Below, in pieces: positions 7,851 through 16,693 of a stretch of DNA of 64,000 bases. Position 1 is the first letter of the stretch. Every line of letters begins with the position of its first letter. The notes under the pieces are model-generated. The model did not search any database. It saw only the letters and a list, made by a program, of their open reading frames with translations, and was not told where the DNA came from. The stretch is from Candidatus Aalborgiella aggregata (GTDB lineage Bacteria; Pseudomonadota; Gammaproteobacteria; Burkholderiales; Burkholderiaceae_C). The DNA lies in assembly GCA_016705065.1 (NCBI GenBank), contig JADIYY010000001.1, positions 372,001-436,000 of the forward strand, written 5' to 3'. Position numbers and translations under genes: made by a program.

Positions 7851-9071
7851 CTATTTGGTGCCAGACAATGATGCGGCGATGGCGCGCTTAAAGGGCATGA
7901 CGGCTTCACCCAAACGCAAGGCCGCATCGCGCAGGAAGCGGGCGGGTGTGCTGTCGTTGGTGTACAGGCTGGATACCAATTGCGTGGCCAAGTACAAAGG
8001 GCGTGTGGCACGGCGGTGGGTTTTTTCAAATTGCGCTAGCAATGGGGCTGATGCGATGTCTCTGCCTTGCGCATGAGCGGCATGAATGGCGTTAGACAAG
8101 GTCTCAACGCCCAACAGACCAAAATTGAAACCGTGCGCAGTGACTGGATGCATGCCAACCGCCGCATCGCCCACGGTGGCAAAGCGCTTGGCTACCAAGC
8201 GGTGCGGATACACGCCAATCAGTGGGTAGCTGTGACGTGTGCTGATTAATGTCATGCGGCCCAAGCGTCCGGCAAAGCGTTGTTGCATGGCCAAACCAAA
8301 TTCTTCGGCAGGCATTTGCACAATCGGTGCGATCTCGGTATTGGGTAGCGTTAAAACCACGGAAGAACGGTATTCTTGCGTCGCTGGGTCGGGGTTCATG
8401 GGCAGCAGAGCCAATGTTTGTCCGTAGTCAAACCATTCCCACGCGGCGTGGTGGTGTGGTTCTTCGTGTGTCATGCAGCACACTAACATGGTTTTGCCAA
8501 AATCGTTCATGTCCGCACCAATGCCAATGGCACGGCGTGATTCAGAAAATCGGCTGTCAGCCGCCACCACCAATTTGCCCGCCAGCTTGGCTCCACTAGA
8601 CAAAGTAATGTTTGCGCCTTGGCTATCGGTGTGCAAGCTGCTGACTTTATCGCCACATAGCAATTCAATGTCTTTATATTGGGTGATAGCGACTTGTAGC
8701 GATTCATACGCCGCTTTGCGAATCAAATGGTTGGATACCAACCAGCCCAATTCTGACTGACCACTCAAACTATGGCTAATGGTCATTGAAAACGGATTCG
8801 AGCCGTTCAGCACTTTGGCATCGCGTAGAGGCGACAGCGCATTCGGTTCAATTCTGTTCCAGATGTCCAAATCGCGCAGCAGTTTGGCTGAATGTTGGGT
8901 TAAGGCGATTTCGCGCCCATCAAATGCGGGGTTGGACAGTTGCTCTTGTTTGACTTGCTCAATTACCGTGATGTGCAAGCCTTTGCCCGATAGCGCACGT
9001 GCAAAGCATAGGCCAGCGGGGCCTGCACCTATGATGATGACGTCTGTTTCTGTGTTGCTGAGTGCGTTCAT
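7851..9071 (-). CDS. ubiM: FAD-dependent ubiquinone-biosynthesis hydroxylase, UbiH/UbiM-like
   Basis: A 406-residue flavin monooxygenase of the UbiH/UbiF/COQ6 family. It shows the N-terminal Rossmann motif DVIIIGAGPAGLCFARAL (residues 9-26). The family-typical FDGREIALT segment is near 49-57, and the FAD-ribityl motif FATVGDAAVGMHPVTAHGFNFGL lies near 298-320. Such enzymes hydroxylate the ubiquinone ring. The N-terminus resembles UbiM, a broad-specificity member, but I cannot exclude UbiH or UbiF. Downstream on the same strand lies tRNA-Val; DUF2788 is upstream by 22 bp and may share a transcript. Confidence 0.75.
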   Translation of the reverse strand: MNALSNTETDVIIIGAGPAGLCFARALSGKGLHITVIEQVKQEQLSNPAFDGREIALTQHSAKLLRDLDIWNRIEPNALSPLRDAKVLNGSNPFSMTISHSLSGQSELGWLVSNHLIRKAAYESLQVAITQYKDIELLCGDKVSSLHTDSQGANITLSSGAKLAGKLVVAADSRFSESRRAIGIGADMNDFGKTMLVCCMTHEEPHHHAAWEWFDYGQTLALLPMNPDPATQEYRSSVVLTLPNTEIAPIVQMPAEEFGLAMQQRFAGRLGRMTLISTRHSYPLIGVYPHRLVAKRFATVGDAAVGMHPVTAHGFNFGLLGVETLSNAIHAAHAQGRDIASAPLLAQFEKTHRRATRPLYLATQLVSSLYTNDSTPARFLRDAALRLGEAVMPFKRAIAASLSGTK

Positions 9072-9093
9072 TGATTGCCCGTTATTTGATGAC

Positions 9094-9306
9094 TTATTTA
9101 ATGTCCATGAACCATTGAATCAAGTATTTCGCCACAAAACCCACCATGCCAAAACCCAAACCTAAAAAGATAATGAACGCACCGAACTTACCAGCCTTTG
9201 ACTCCCACGCTAATTGCCCAATGATGAATAGCATGTACAGCATAAAGCCGCCCACGCCGAATGTCATGCCGAATGCCGCGATTTGTTCTTCTGAGTAACC
9301 AAACAT
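9094..9306 (-). CDS. DUF2788 small membrane protein
   Basis: A 70-residue protein with two predicted membrane helices (about 10-31 and 41-64) joined by a short basic loop (WESKAGKFG). It matches the DUF2788 family, found mainly in betaproteobacteria and of unknown function. It lies between the DUF2189 protein and the UbiM-like hydroxylase on the same strand with short gaps, suggesting an operon. Confidence 0.8.
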   Translation of the reverse strand: MFGYSEEQIAAFGMTFGVGGFMLYMLFIIGQLAWESKAGKFGAFIIFLGLGFGMVGFVAKYLIQWFMDIK

Positions 9307-9350
9307 GCTTTACAAATTAATTAAGTTTTAAATCCTGTTCGAAATTGCCT

Positions 9351-10163
9351 TCAACGCGTTGGCCAATTGGAAGTGTCAACCAAATCGCGATAGGCATACC
9401 AACTGGCATGCCCCAATACGGGTATCGCAATAATCAAACCCAAAAATGCAAATACGGATCCGAAAAAAATGGCAAACATGATGATGGCAGCCCAAACGCC
9501 CATTGCCAGAGGGTTTTCCATGACGGCACGCCAACTGAGCAAGATGGCTTGAAACATGTTCACCTTGCAGTCTAAGAGTACGGGTACAGAGATGACAGTG
9601 GATGCAAAAATAGGTGCAGCCAGAACCCCGCCTAAAGCCAACCAAAGCTCGAATGCCCAGCCTTGCTTGGCCAAAATGATGTGCTGAACAAATTCAGCAG
9701 GTGTATTGATGGGTGTTTGCGCTATCAATGTAATAAACGCTGCTGATGTAATGACCCAACCCGTGGCTGCAAATGCCAACAAAATACCTAAACGAATGAG
9801 ACACCAATAATCATCGCCTAATTTATTAGTATGACTTCTCTGCCATTGATTCCACGTATTCACCACCACATTGAAACTGATGGGTTCACCCCTCTCCAAT
9901 GCACGGCTCAGTGCATACAGGCTGGTGGCCATGATGGGTGCGATGATTAAGACTCCTGTAAATGCACCGGCCAATAACCAAAACCGTTCACGTGCCACAA
10001 AAAAAACCAAACCGCCAAATAGGGCGAACAATATGCCATGCAAATAGCTCACCCAGCCACACCGCACCATGTCGCGCCAACCCATTTGTATCCAGATAAA
10101 AGGGCGCATCACGTCCACCGTTTTAACTGATGCAGATTTATTTTTATTATCGGAAGCTGTCAT
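9351..10163 (-). CDS. DUF2189 family integral membrane protein
   Basis: A 270-residue membrane protein with six or so hydrophobic segments. It contains the DUF2189 pattern: GWRDMVRCGWVSYLHGILFA near residue 28, then LIIAPIMATSLYALSRALERGE, and DCKVNMFQAILLSWRAVMENP in the C-terminal half. Function is unknown. The start ATG at 10163 is preceded by GAGGT with good spacing. The DUF2788 gene follows on the same strand. Confidence 0.8.
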   Translation of the reverse strand: MTASDNKNKSASVKTVDVMRPFIWIQMGWRDMVRCGWVSYLHGILFALFGGLVFFVARERFWLLAGAFTGVLIIAPIMATSLYALSRALERGEPISFNVVVNTWNQWQRSHTNKLGDDYWCLIRLGILLAFAATGWVITSAAFITLIAQTPINTPAEFVQHIILAKQGWAFELWLALGGVLAAPIFASTVISVPVLLDCKVNMFQAILLSWRAVMENPLAMGVWAAIIMFAIFFGSVFAFLGLIIAIPVLGHASWYAYRDLVDTSNWPTR

Positions 10164-10241
10164 AAAGTTACCTCAGGGAGTCTAACTACTCAAGTCCATT
10201 GTGGAGTTGATCCATATCAAGCATGAGATCAAGTACGTTAT

Positions 10242-10514
10242 TTAAGCACTGGGTGGCACATAGCCTTGCGCGGCATCAGCGCCACCTCCAAAAAAGTGCG
10301 CTTCCATTTGGCGTGCCAAGTACTGGCGGGCACGCAAATCGCCCAAATTCAAGCGGTTTTCGTTGACCAGCATGGTTTGGTGCTTCAGCCAATCTGCCCA
10401 TGCTTGCTTGCTGACGCTTTCCCATAGACGTTTGCCCAGTTCGCCCGGGTAGGGTGGAAAATCCAAGCCTTCGGCTTCTTGTTTGAGTTTGATACAGTTG
10501 ACCATGCGTGCCAT
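10242..10514 (-). CDS. yggX: YggX, Fe-S cluster oxidative damage protection protein
   Basis: Starts at ATG 10514 (MARMVNCIKLKQEAEGL), which matches the family; an upstream in-frame extension to 10559 is unlikely. The 90-residue protein has the YggX hallmarks CIKLKQEAEGLDFPPYPGELG and WESVSKQAWADWLKHQTMLVNENRLNL. The near-N-terminal cysteine is conserved in the family. YggX is thought to protect iron-sulfur proteins from oxidative damage. It is monocistronic here and divergent from dsbB. Confidence 0.93.
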   Translation of the reverse strand: MARMVNCIKLKQEAEGLDFPPYPGELGKRLWESVSKQAWADWLKHQTMLVNENRLNLGDLRARQYLARQMEAHFFGGGADAAQGYVPPSA

Positions 10515-10691
10515 GTAATTGTCCTTTTTAGATTGAATGAGTGCAAATGAAGTTGCCAAATTGAGTTGCTATTTTGACTGTTTCTAAATTGTCCTAGGTT
10601 TTTCAAACAATTATCGGCCATTGATAGAACAAAGGGCATTTTTTGGTGTCCAATGAAGTAGTTTTCGAATTTATATTTCTAGGAGTTTGCG

Positions 10692-11192
10692 GTGTTCAAA
10701 GTGTTGAGTCAATTGAGTTTGCGCCAAATCATGCTGGGCACCGCTTTGGTGTGCTTTGGTTTATTGGCATTTGGTTTTTACTTGCAACATGTGGTGGGTT
10801 TAGATCCATGCCCAATGTGCATTGTGCAACGATATGCTATGGTTTTAATAGCACTATTGGCAATATTTACAGTTACTACAGGACAAATTGGCATACAAAA
10901 ATCGCTGACCACCTTGATTGCAATGCTTTCACTGGGTGGCGCATTTGTGGCAGCGCGGCAAAGTTGGCTGCAATGGTATCCGCCCGAAATTGCAACGTGT
11001 GGCCGTGACATTTACGGCATGATTGAGGCGTTTCCGCTGCAAAAAGTGATTCCCATGGTGTTTCGCGGTTCAGGTGACTGCACCAAAGTAGATTGGACAT
11101 TTTTAGGCGGTTCAATCGCCAACTGGTCGTTTTTGTGTTTTTGCGCGATTGCTGTTTTGAGTGTCTTTTTGCTTTTCAGGCGGAAAGTATAA
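10692..11192 (+). CDS. dsbB: Disulfide bond formation protein B
   Basis: Inner-membrane enzyme that reoxidises DsbA and passes electrons to quinone. Four membrane helices are visible. The two redox cysteine pairs are present: C40-x-x-C43 (PCPMC) and C103/C130. The 166-residue length is normal. The GTG start at 10692 has AGGAG at 10681-10685, 6 bases upstream. Oddity: bases 10835-10891, which encode helix 2 and the following loop (residues 48-67), align without gaps at about 41 of 57 positions to the dispersed repeat copy A. Confidence 0.95.
   Translation: MFKVLSQLSLRQIMLGTALVCFGLLAFGFYLQHVVGLDPCPMCIVQRYAMVLIALLAIFTVTTGQIGIQKSLTTLIAMLSLGGAFVAARQSWLQWYPPEIATCGRDIYGMIEAFPLQKVIPMVFRGSGDCTKVDWTFLGGSIANWSFLCFCAIAVLSVFLLFRRKV
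10835..10891 (+). repeat. Dispersed repeat copy H, inside dsbB
   Basis: Ungapped comparison with copy A (35435) gives about 41 of 57 identical bases, including the shared blocks AATAGCACTAT, GGCAATA and CTACAG at the same offsets. The reading frame through it (GCT ATG GTT...) is the same frame used by copy F in nuoG. Identity is lower than in the other copies, consistent with an old insertion under coding selection. Confidence 0.55.
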
Positions 11193-11240
11193 GAAGATCG
11201 GCTTATGCAGAATGGCGTGCTTAGAACACCTTAAAGAGTC

Positions 11241-12587
<1,347 letters not shown>

Positions 12588-12713
12588 TCTGGGTCAGTGT
12601 TATGTTTTGTTTACCCTTACATCATAAACGAGCTCAACGCTTTCTTGAAAGCTAGCTTGAACTGTATTGAGCGTACGTTTAAGAGACAGACGGAGGTGCA
12701 ACCGGTGAAAATC

Positions 12714-14294
12714 TTAGTGGCGCTTGCGAGCCAGTTTGCTTGCTGACGCAGATCGTGCGCGTGCTTTGCTGGCGTGGCTGGATTTGGTACCTTTGCGAGC
12801 ATTGACTGATTTTGCTTTCGCAGGCACATACAACACCACCGATTGCTTGGCTTGAAAACTGCCAGTAGCGCTAATTTTGTTCCAACTGGCCACATTGTTA
12901 ACAGTCACTTTGTATTGATTGGCAATGGCCGCAACACTCATCGCATTACGCAACTTGACGATGATTTTCTTTAGAATGATCTCTGGCGAAAACCCAATTT
13001 GTCCATTGTCTGCAATGTGTGATGAAACGTCTGCTGTTTGTTTTGCGCTGCGAGGTACCAATAATGTTGACCCCTCTTTAATCAACATGCGAGGTGGAAT
13101 CCGGTTGATTTCACGAAATTTTGCTTCATTCATCCCCACCAGTTTGGCCGCATCTACCGATTTCAGTGTGCGGGGAGCTATCCAAACGGTCCAACCCGCG
13201 GTTTGGCCATTGTGAATAGCTAAATTGCGTTCAAAAATACCTGCATTGTCCCAAGGTAGCAAAATGTAAGGCGTGCCGGCTTTAAAAATAGTTGGCTTAT
13301 TGGCAGCAGGATTCAGTGATTTGAAGTCTTCCAAATCAACCTCAGCCAACTTGGCCGCCAAGGCCACATCCATGTCGCGGTCGATGCTGACACTTTGAAA
13401 ATATGGGTGATTAGGTATCTCAGGCAGAGTAGAGTTAAATGCTGCTGGACTTGCAACAATATTTTTCACTGCCAATAACTTGGGTACGTAATGGCGGGTT
13501 TCGTTTGGCATGTTTAAACTGTAATAGTCCGTACCCAATCCTTCACGTTGATTACGTGCGATGGCTCGACCCACGGAACCTTCTCCCCAGTTGTAGGCAG
13601 CCAATGCCAAATGCCAGTCACCAAACATGCCGTATAGTTTTTGCAAATAATCCAGCGCGGCACGGGTCGATGCCAACACATCGCGGCGATCATCCTTGAA
13701 AACGCTTTGTTTGAGTGAAAAATACTTCCCTGTTGCTGGCATGAATTGCCACATACCAGCAGCCTTGGCAACCGACACTGCTTGTGGATTAAAAGCGCTT
13801 TCAATAAATGGCAACAAGGCCAGTTCCGTAGGCATATTGCGCCGCTCAAGCTCTTCCACCACGTGGTAAAGGTATTTACTTGACCGCTCAGTCATGCGGT
13901 TGATGTAATCGGGGCGACTTGAATACCATTGTTCATGCTGGTTAACCAATTCAGTTTGATCCAAACCATTCATACCAAATCCACGACGAATACGTGCCCA
14001 TAAATCCGAATCATTCGTAGGTGTGTAGATCACCAAAGGCTCATCCGGCGCGTCCTGTGTTGTTACGACATGTGCGGAGGGCGCGGCGTTCAGCGTAGTT
14101 TCGTCCTGAAGCGGCTTTTTCTCGATATCAAAAGCGTTTGTTTCACCATAACCATGTGTCGCAAACAGTGCGGCTGCTAAACATACAAACCAATGTGATT
14201 TTGATTTGCTAACACGCGGTATTTCGGCACGCTTGATTGGTGATAGTAAAAAACTCTGTACAAGTATGTGAAGAAATCGGGAAACAAAAGGCAT
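12714..14294 (-). CDS. mltD: Lytic murein transglycosylase, MltD-like, with LysM domain
   Basis: Cleaves peptidoglycan glycan strands to 1,6-anhydro products. The SLT domain contains the catalytic Glu in LPFIESAFNPQAVS. It also has SVAKAAGMWQFMPATGKYF and ALAAYNWGEGSVGRAI. A LysM cell-wall-binding repeat follows (MSVAAIANQYKVTVNNVASWN), then a basic Ser/Ala/Arg tail. I chose ATG 14294 as start. The open frame reaches 14366 but would need TTG, and ATG 14333 is possible. A signal-like segment (SHWFVCLAAALFATHGYG) lies about 35 residues in, deep for a signal peptide, so the start remains uncertain. No lipobox cysteine is obvious. Confidence 0.85.
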   Translation of the reverse strand: MPFVSRFLHILVQSFLLSPIKRAEIPRVSKSKSHWFVCLAAALFATHGYGETNAFDIEKKPLQDETTLNAAPSAHVVTTQDAPDEPLVIYTPTNDSDLWARIRRGFGMNGLDQTELVNQHEQWYSSRPDYINRMTERSSKYLYHVVEELERRNMPTELALLPFIESAFNPQAVSVAKAAGMWQFMPATGKYFSLKQSVFKDDRRDVLASTRAALDYLQKLYGMFGDWHLALAAYNWGEGSVGRAIARNQREGLGTDYYSLNMPNETRHYVPKLLAVKNIVASPAAFNSTLPEIPNHPYFQSVSIDRDMDVALAAKLAEVDLEDFKSLNPAANKPTIFKAGTPYILLPWDNAGIFERNLAIHNGQTAGWTVWIAPRTLKSVDAAKLVGMNEAKFREINRIPPRMLIKEGSTLLVPRSAKQTADVSSHIADNGQIGFSPEIILKKIIVKLRNAMSVAAIANQYKVTVNNVASWNKISATGSFQAKQSVVLYVPAKAKSVNARKGTKSSHASKARARSASASKLARKRH

Positions 14295-14443
14295 GTAGGC
14301 TTTCACTGAAATTCGAGAATAATCGGACAACATTCTTATTATATGAATGCATTCGATTGTGACCAAGAATTAATTAAATAGGGCCACCTAATATGCTCTG
14401 TGGTTTAAACCGAAAGTGCGATTTTCAAATCGCAATGAACTAA

Positions 14444-15562
14444 TTAAGGCAACCTAGGGTAATCCGTATATCCTTTTGCCCCACCACCGTAAAAAGTTGC
14501 GCGGTCAGGGGCATTCAAGACTGCTCCTTCGCGCAAGCGTCGGGTGAGGTCGGGGTTGGCGATGAAGGGACGTCCAAATGCAACCAAATCGGCTCCTTGG
14601 ATCAGCGCCTCGTCTGCCAGAGATTTGTCAAATCCGTTGTTTACCATCCAAGCCGCTTTGCCATCTGCACCTTGGTAGGCTGCGCGCAGAGCTGCATAGT
14701 CAAATGGTTTATCACCTTGCGTGTAGTCGCGGGCAGCACCCGTTGAACCTTCAATAATGTGAATAAACGCCAAGTTGAGTGGGGCAAGCTGTTGAACCAC
14801 GTAAGTAAAAAGTGTTTGTGGTTCTGGGTCATGCGCATCGTTGGCAGGCGTAACGGGTGACAAACGCAACCCAACACGGTCGCCACCAATTTCTTGGCAC
14901 ACAGCGGTCATCACTTCAATTAGTAATCGGCTGCGGTTTTCAATGCTGCCTCCGTATTTGTCTGTGCGCGTGTTGGAGCCACTGCGCATGAACTGGTCCA
15001 GCAAATAACCATTAGCTGCGTGAACTTCAATGCCATCAAAACCAGCGGCGATGGCATTGTTAGCAGCGCGGCGGTAGTCGGACACTATGCTTGGGAGCTC
15101 GTTCAATTCCAATGCCCGTGGCATGGATGTGTCCACAAATGACGGTACACCATCATGTATCAGAACTGTTTTGGTTTTGGCCTGTATGGCAGATGGTGCC
15201 ACGGGCGCTTGTCCGTTGGGTTGCAATTCTGTGTGTGAAACGCGCCCCACATGCCAGAGCTGGATAACAATTTTTCCGCCAGCGGCATGGACAGAATCCG
15301 TCACCTTGCGCCATGCTTTGACCTGCGTGTCGCTCCAAATTCCGGGTACATCAGAGTAGCCTTGTCCTTGGTGACTGATTGCGGTGGCCTCTGTCACGAT
15401 CAATCCTGCACCGTTTTGCGGGTCTGACCGCTGAGCGTAATAGGTCACCAGCAAGTCGTTGGGCATTGCACCGGGCGCGCGATTGCGTGTTAAAGGTGCC
15501 ATGACGACGCGGTTGGCCAGATGCATGCTGCCAACTTGGATGGGATCGAATAAGGTAGACAT
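14444..15562 (-). CDS. nemA: Old yellow enzyme family alkene reductase (NemA-like)
   Basis: A 372-residue FMN-dependent TIM-barrel reductase that uses NAD(P)H to reduce activated C=C bonds or nitro compounds. Family motifs include LANRVVMAPLTRNRAPGAMP at the N-terminus and QLWHVGRVSH. FDGIEVHAANGYLLDQFMRSGSNTRTD carries the substrate-binding His-Ala-Asn. Near the C-terminus comes ADLVAFGRPFIANPDL, the phosphate-binding part. The physiological substrate cannot be told. The gene is single, with a small palindrome (14417-14434) just downstream. Confidence 0.92.
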   Translation of the reverse strand: MSTLFDPIQVGSMHLANRVVMAPLTRNRAPGAMPNDLLVTYYAQRSDPQNGAGLIVTEATAISHQGQGYSDVPGIWSDTQVKAWRKVTDSVHAAGGKIVIQLWHVGRVSHTELQPNGQAPVAPSAIQAKTKTVLIHDGVPSFVDTSMPRALELNELPSIVSDYRRAANNAIAAGFDGIEVHAANGYLLDQFMRSGSNTRTDKYGGSIENRSRLLIEVMTAVCQEIGGDRVGLRLSPVTPANDAHDPEPQTLFTYVVQQLAPLNLAFIHIIEGSTGAARDYTQGDKPFDYAALRAAYQGADGKAAWMVNNGFDKSLADEALIQGADLVAFGRPFIANPDLTRRLREGAVLNAPDRATFYGGGAKGYTDYPRLP

Positions 15563-15678
15563 ATTGAATTGGTAGATTGATTGAAGGTTGATACGACTGT
15601 TTAGAGTCTATATATGTAGACAGTATTGCTCATTACAATGTTTGAATCAATTTAACAGCAAACCAAAGAGGTGCGTAA

Positions 15679-16533
15679 GTGACACTCACACAACGATTAA
15701 GCCCATGGCGTCCACCCATCGCAGATGGGAAGAGCGAAACTCGAAAAAAAGCAGACATGCCTTTCAAACTGGCCGATTGCGATCCATCTGCGAAGCCGTT
15801 TTCTACTGGTGACAAACAACTCGATAAAGCCGCTGTTGAAGCGCTGGCTATCGAGCTGGATGAATTACAAAACCTGTTTTACGCAGATAAGCGTTTCAAA
15901 CTCTTGGTGGTACTTCAGGGCACTGACACCTCTGGCAAAGATGGCACGCTACGTGGTGTTTTTAACCGAGTCACGCCACTGGGTGTTCATTGTGTGGGTT
16001 GGAAAGCCCCTTCAGAAGAAGAGCGCGCGCATGATTATTTGTGGCGTATCCACAAACACATGCCCAGTGCTGGCGAGTTCATGGTGTTCAACCGCAGCCA
16101 TTATGAAGATGTGTTGGTTCCACCAGTTAACGGCTGGATCACGCCACAGCAAACTTTAGAGCGATACGCACAAATCAATGACTTTGAGCGCATGCTCAGT
16201 GAAAATGGCACCGTTATCCTCAAGTTCATGCTGCATATCAGCTATGAAGAGCAGGGCGTGCGTTTGCAAGAGCGCATCGATGATGTGACCAAACATTGGA
16301 AGTTCAGCTTGGGCGATTTGGAGGTGCGCAAACAATGGAAAGCCTATCAGAAGGCCTACGAAGACTTACTTGTTGCGACCAGTACACCCTGGGCACCTTG
16401 GACTGTTGTGCCTGCCAATTCCAAAACTCACCGCAATGTGATGATTGCGAGTGTCATATGTGACAAGCTTAAATCGTTGGGATTGCGCTACCCACCAAGT
16501 GACCCAGCGCTCAAGAATTTGAAAGTGATTTAA
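15679..16533 (+). CDS. Polyphosphate kinase 2 family protein (PPK2)
   Basis: PPK2 enzymes phosphorylate nucleoside mono- or diphosphates with polyphosphate. The 284-residue single-domain protein has Walker A GTDTSGKDGT (81-90), then RVTPLGVHCVGWKAPSEEERAHDYLWRIHKHMP and the FNRSHYEDVL Walker B region. The single-domain length fits the short PPK2 classes; class III enzymes act on AMP or ADP, but I cannot confirm the class. The GTG at 15679 has AGAGG upstream; ATG 15757 (MPFKLAD) is the more family-like start. Repeat copy B follows the stop by about 24 bp. Confidence 0.88.
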   Translation: MTLTQRLSPWRPPIADGKSETRKKADMPFKLADCDPSAKPFSTGDKQLDKAAVEALAIELDELQNLFYADKRFKLLVVLQGTDTSGKDGTLRGVFNRVTPLGVHCVGWKAPSEEERAHDYLWRIHKHMPSAGEFMVFNRSHYEDVLVPPVNGWITPQQTLERYAQINDFERMLSENGTVILKFMLHISYEEQGVRLQERIDDVTKHWKFSLGDLEVRKQWKAYQKAYEDLLVATSTPWAPWTVVPANSKTHRNVMIASVICDKLKSLGLRYPPSDPALKNLKVI

Positions 16534-16556
16534 TTGACAGTACTGTATTTGGATGG

Positions 16557-16624
16557 ATTGCTATTTATTTAATAGCAAATTAGGCAATCGATACGCTGGC
16601 TACATGCCAATTTGATGCATAAAC
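16557..16624 (+). repeat. Dispersed repeat copy B, between ppk2 and hrpA
   Basis: Contains GCTATTTATTTAATAGC, then TTAGGCAATCGATACGC, GGCTACATGCC and AATTTGATGCATAAA. It matches copy A along its whole length with scattered substitutions, so it helps define both ends of the element. Confidence 0.85.
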
Positions 16625-16693
16625 TCTGGTAAAAGCAGTTTCACCCTTGCTGGTGTGCTTATTGCTAAAACCTATCCCGGATAATCTAGCCCT

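Noticed and set aside
14417..14434. Palindrome TGCGATTT-TC-AAATCGCA as a terminator of the old yellow enzyme gene
   Set aside because: The stem is AT-rich, lacks a T-run on the minus strand and could be an operator or chance.
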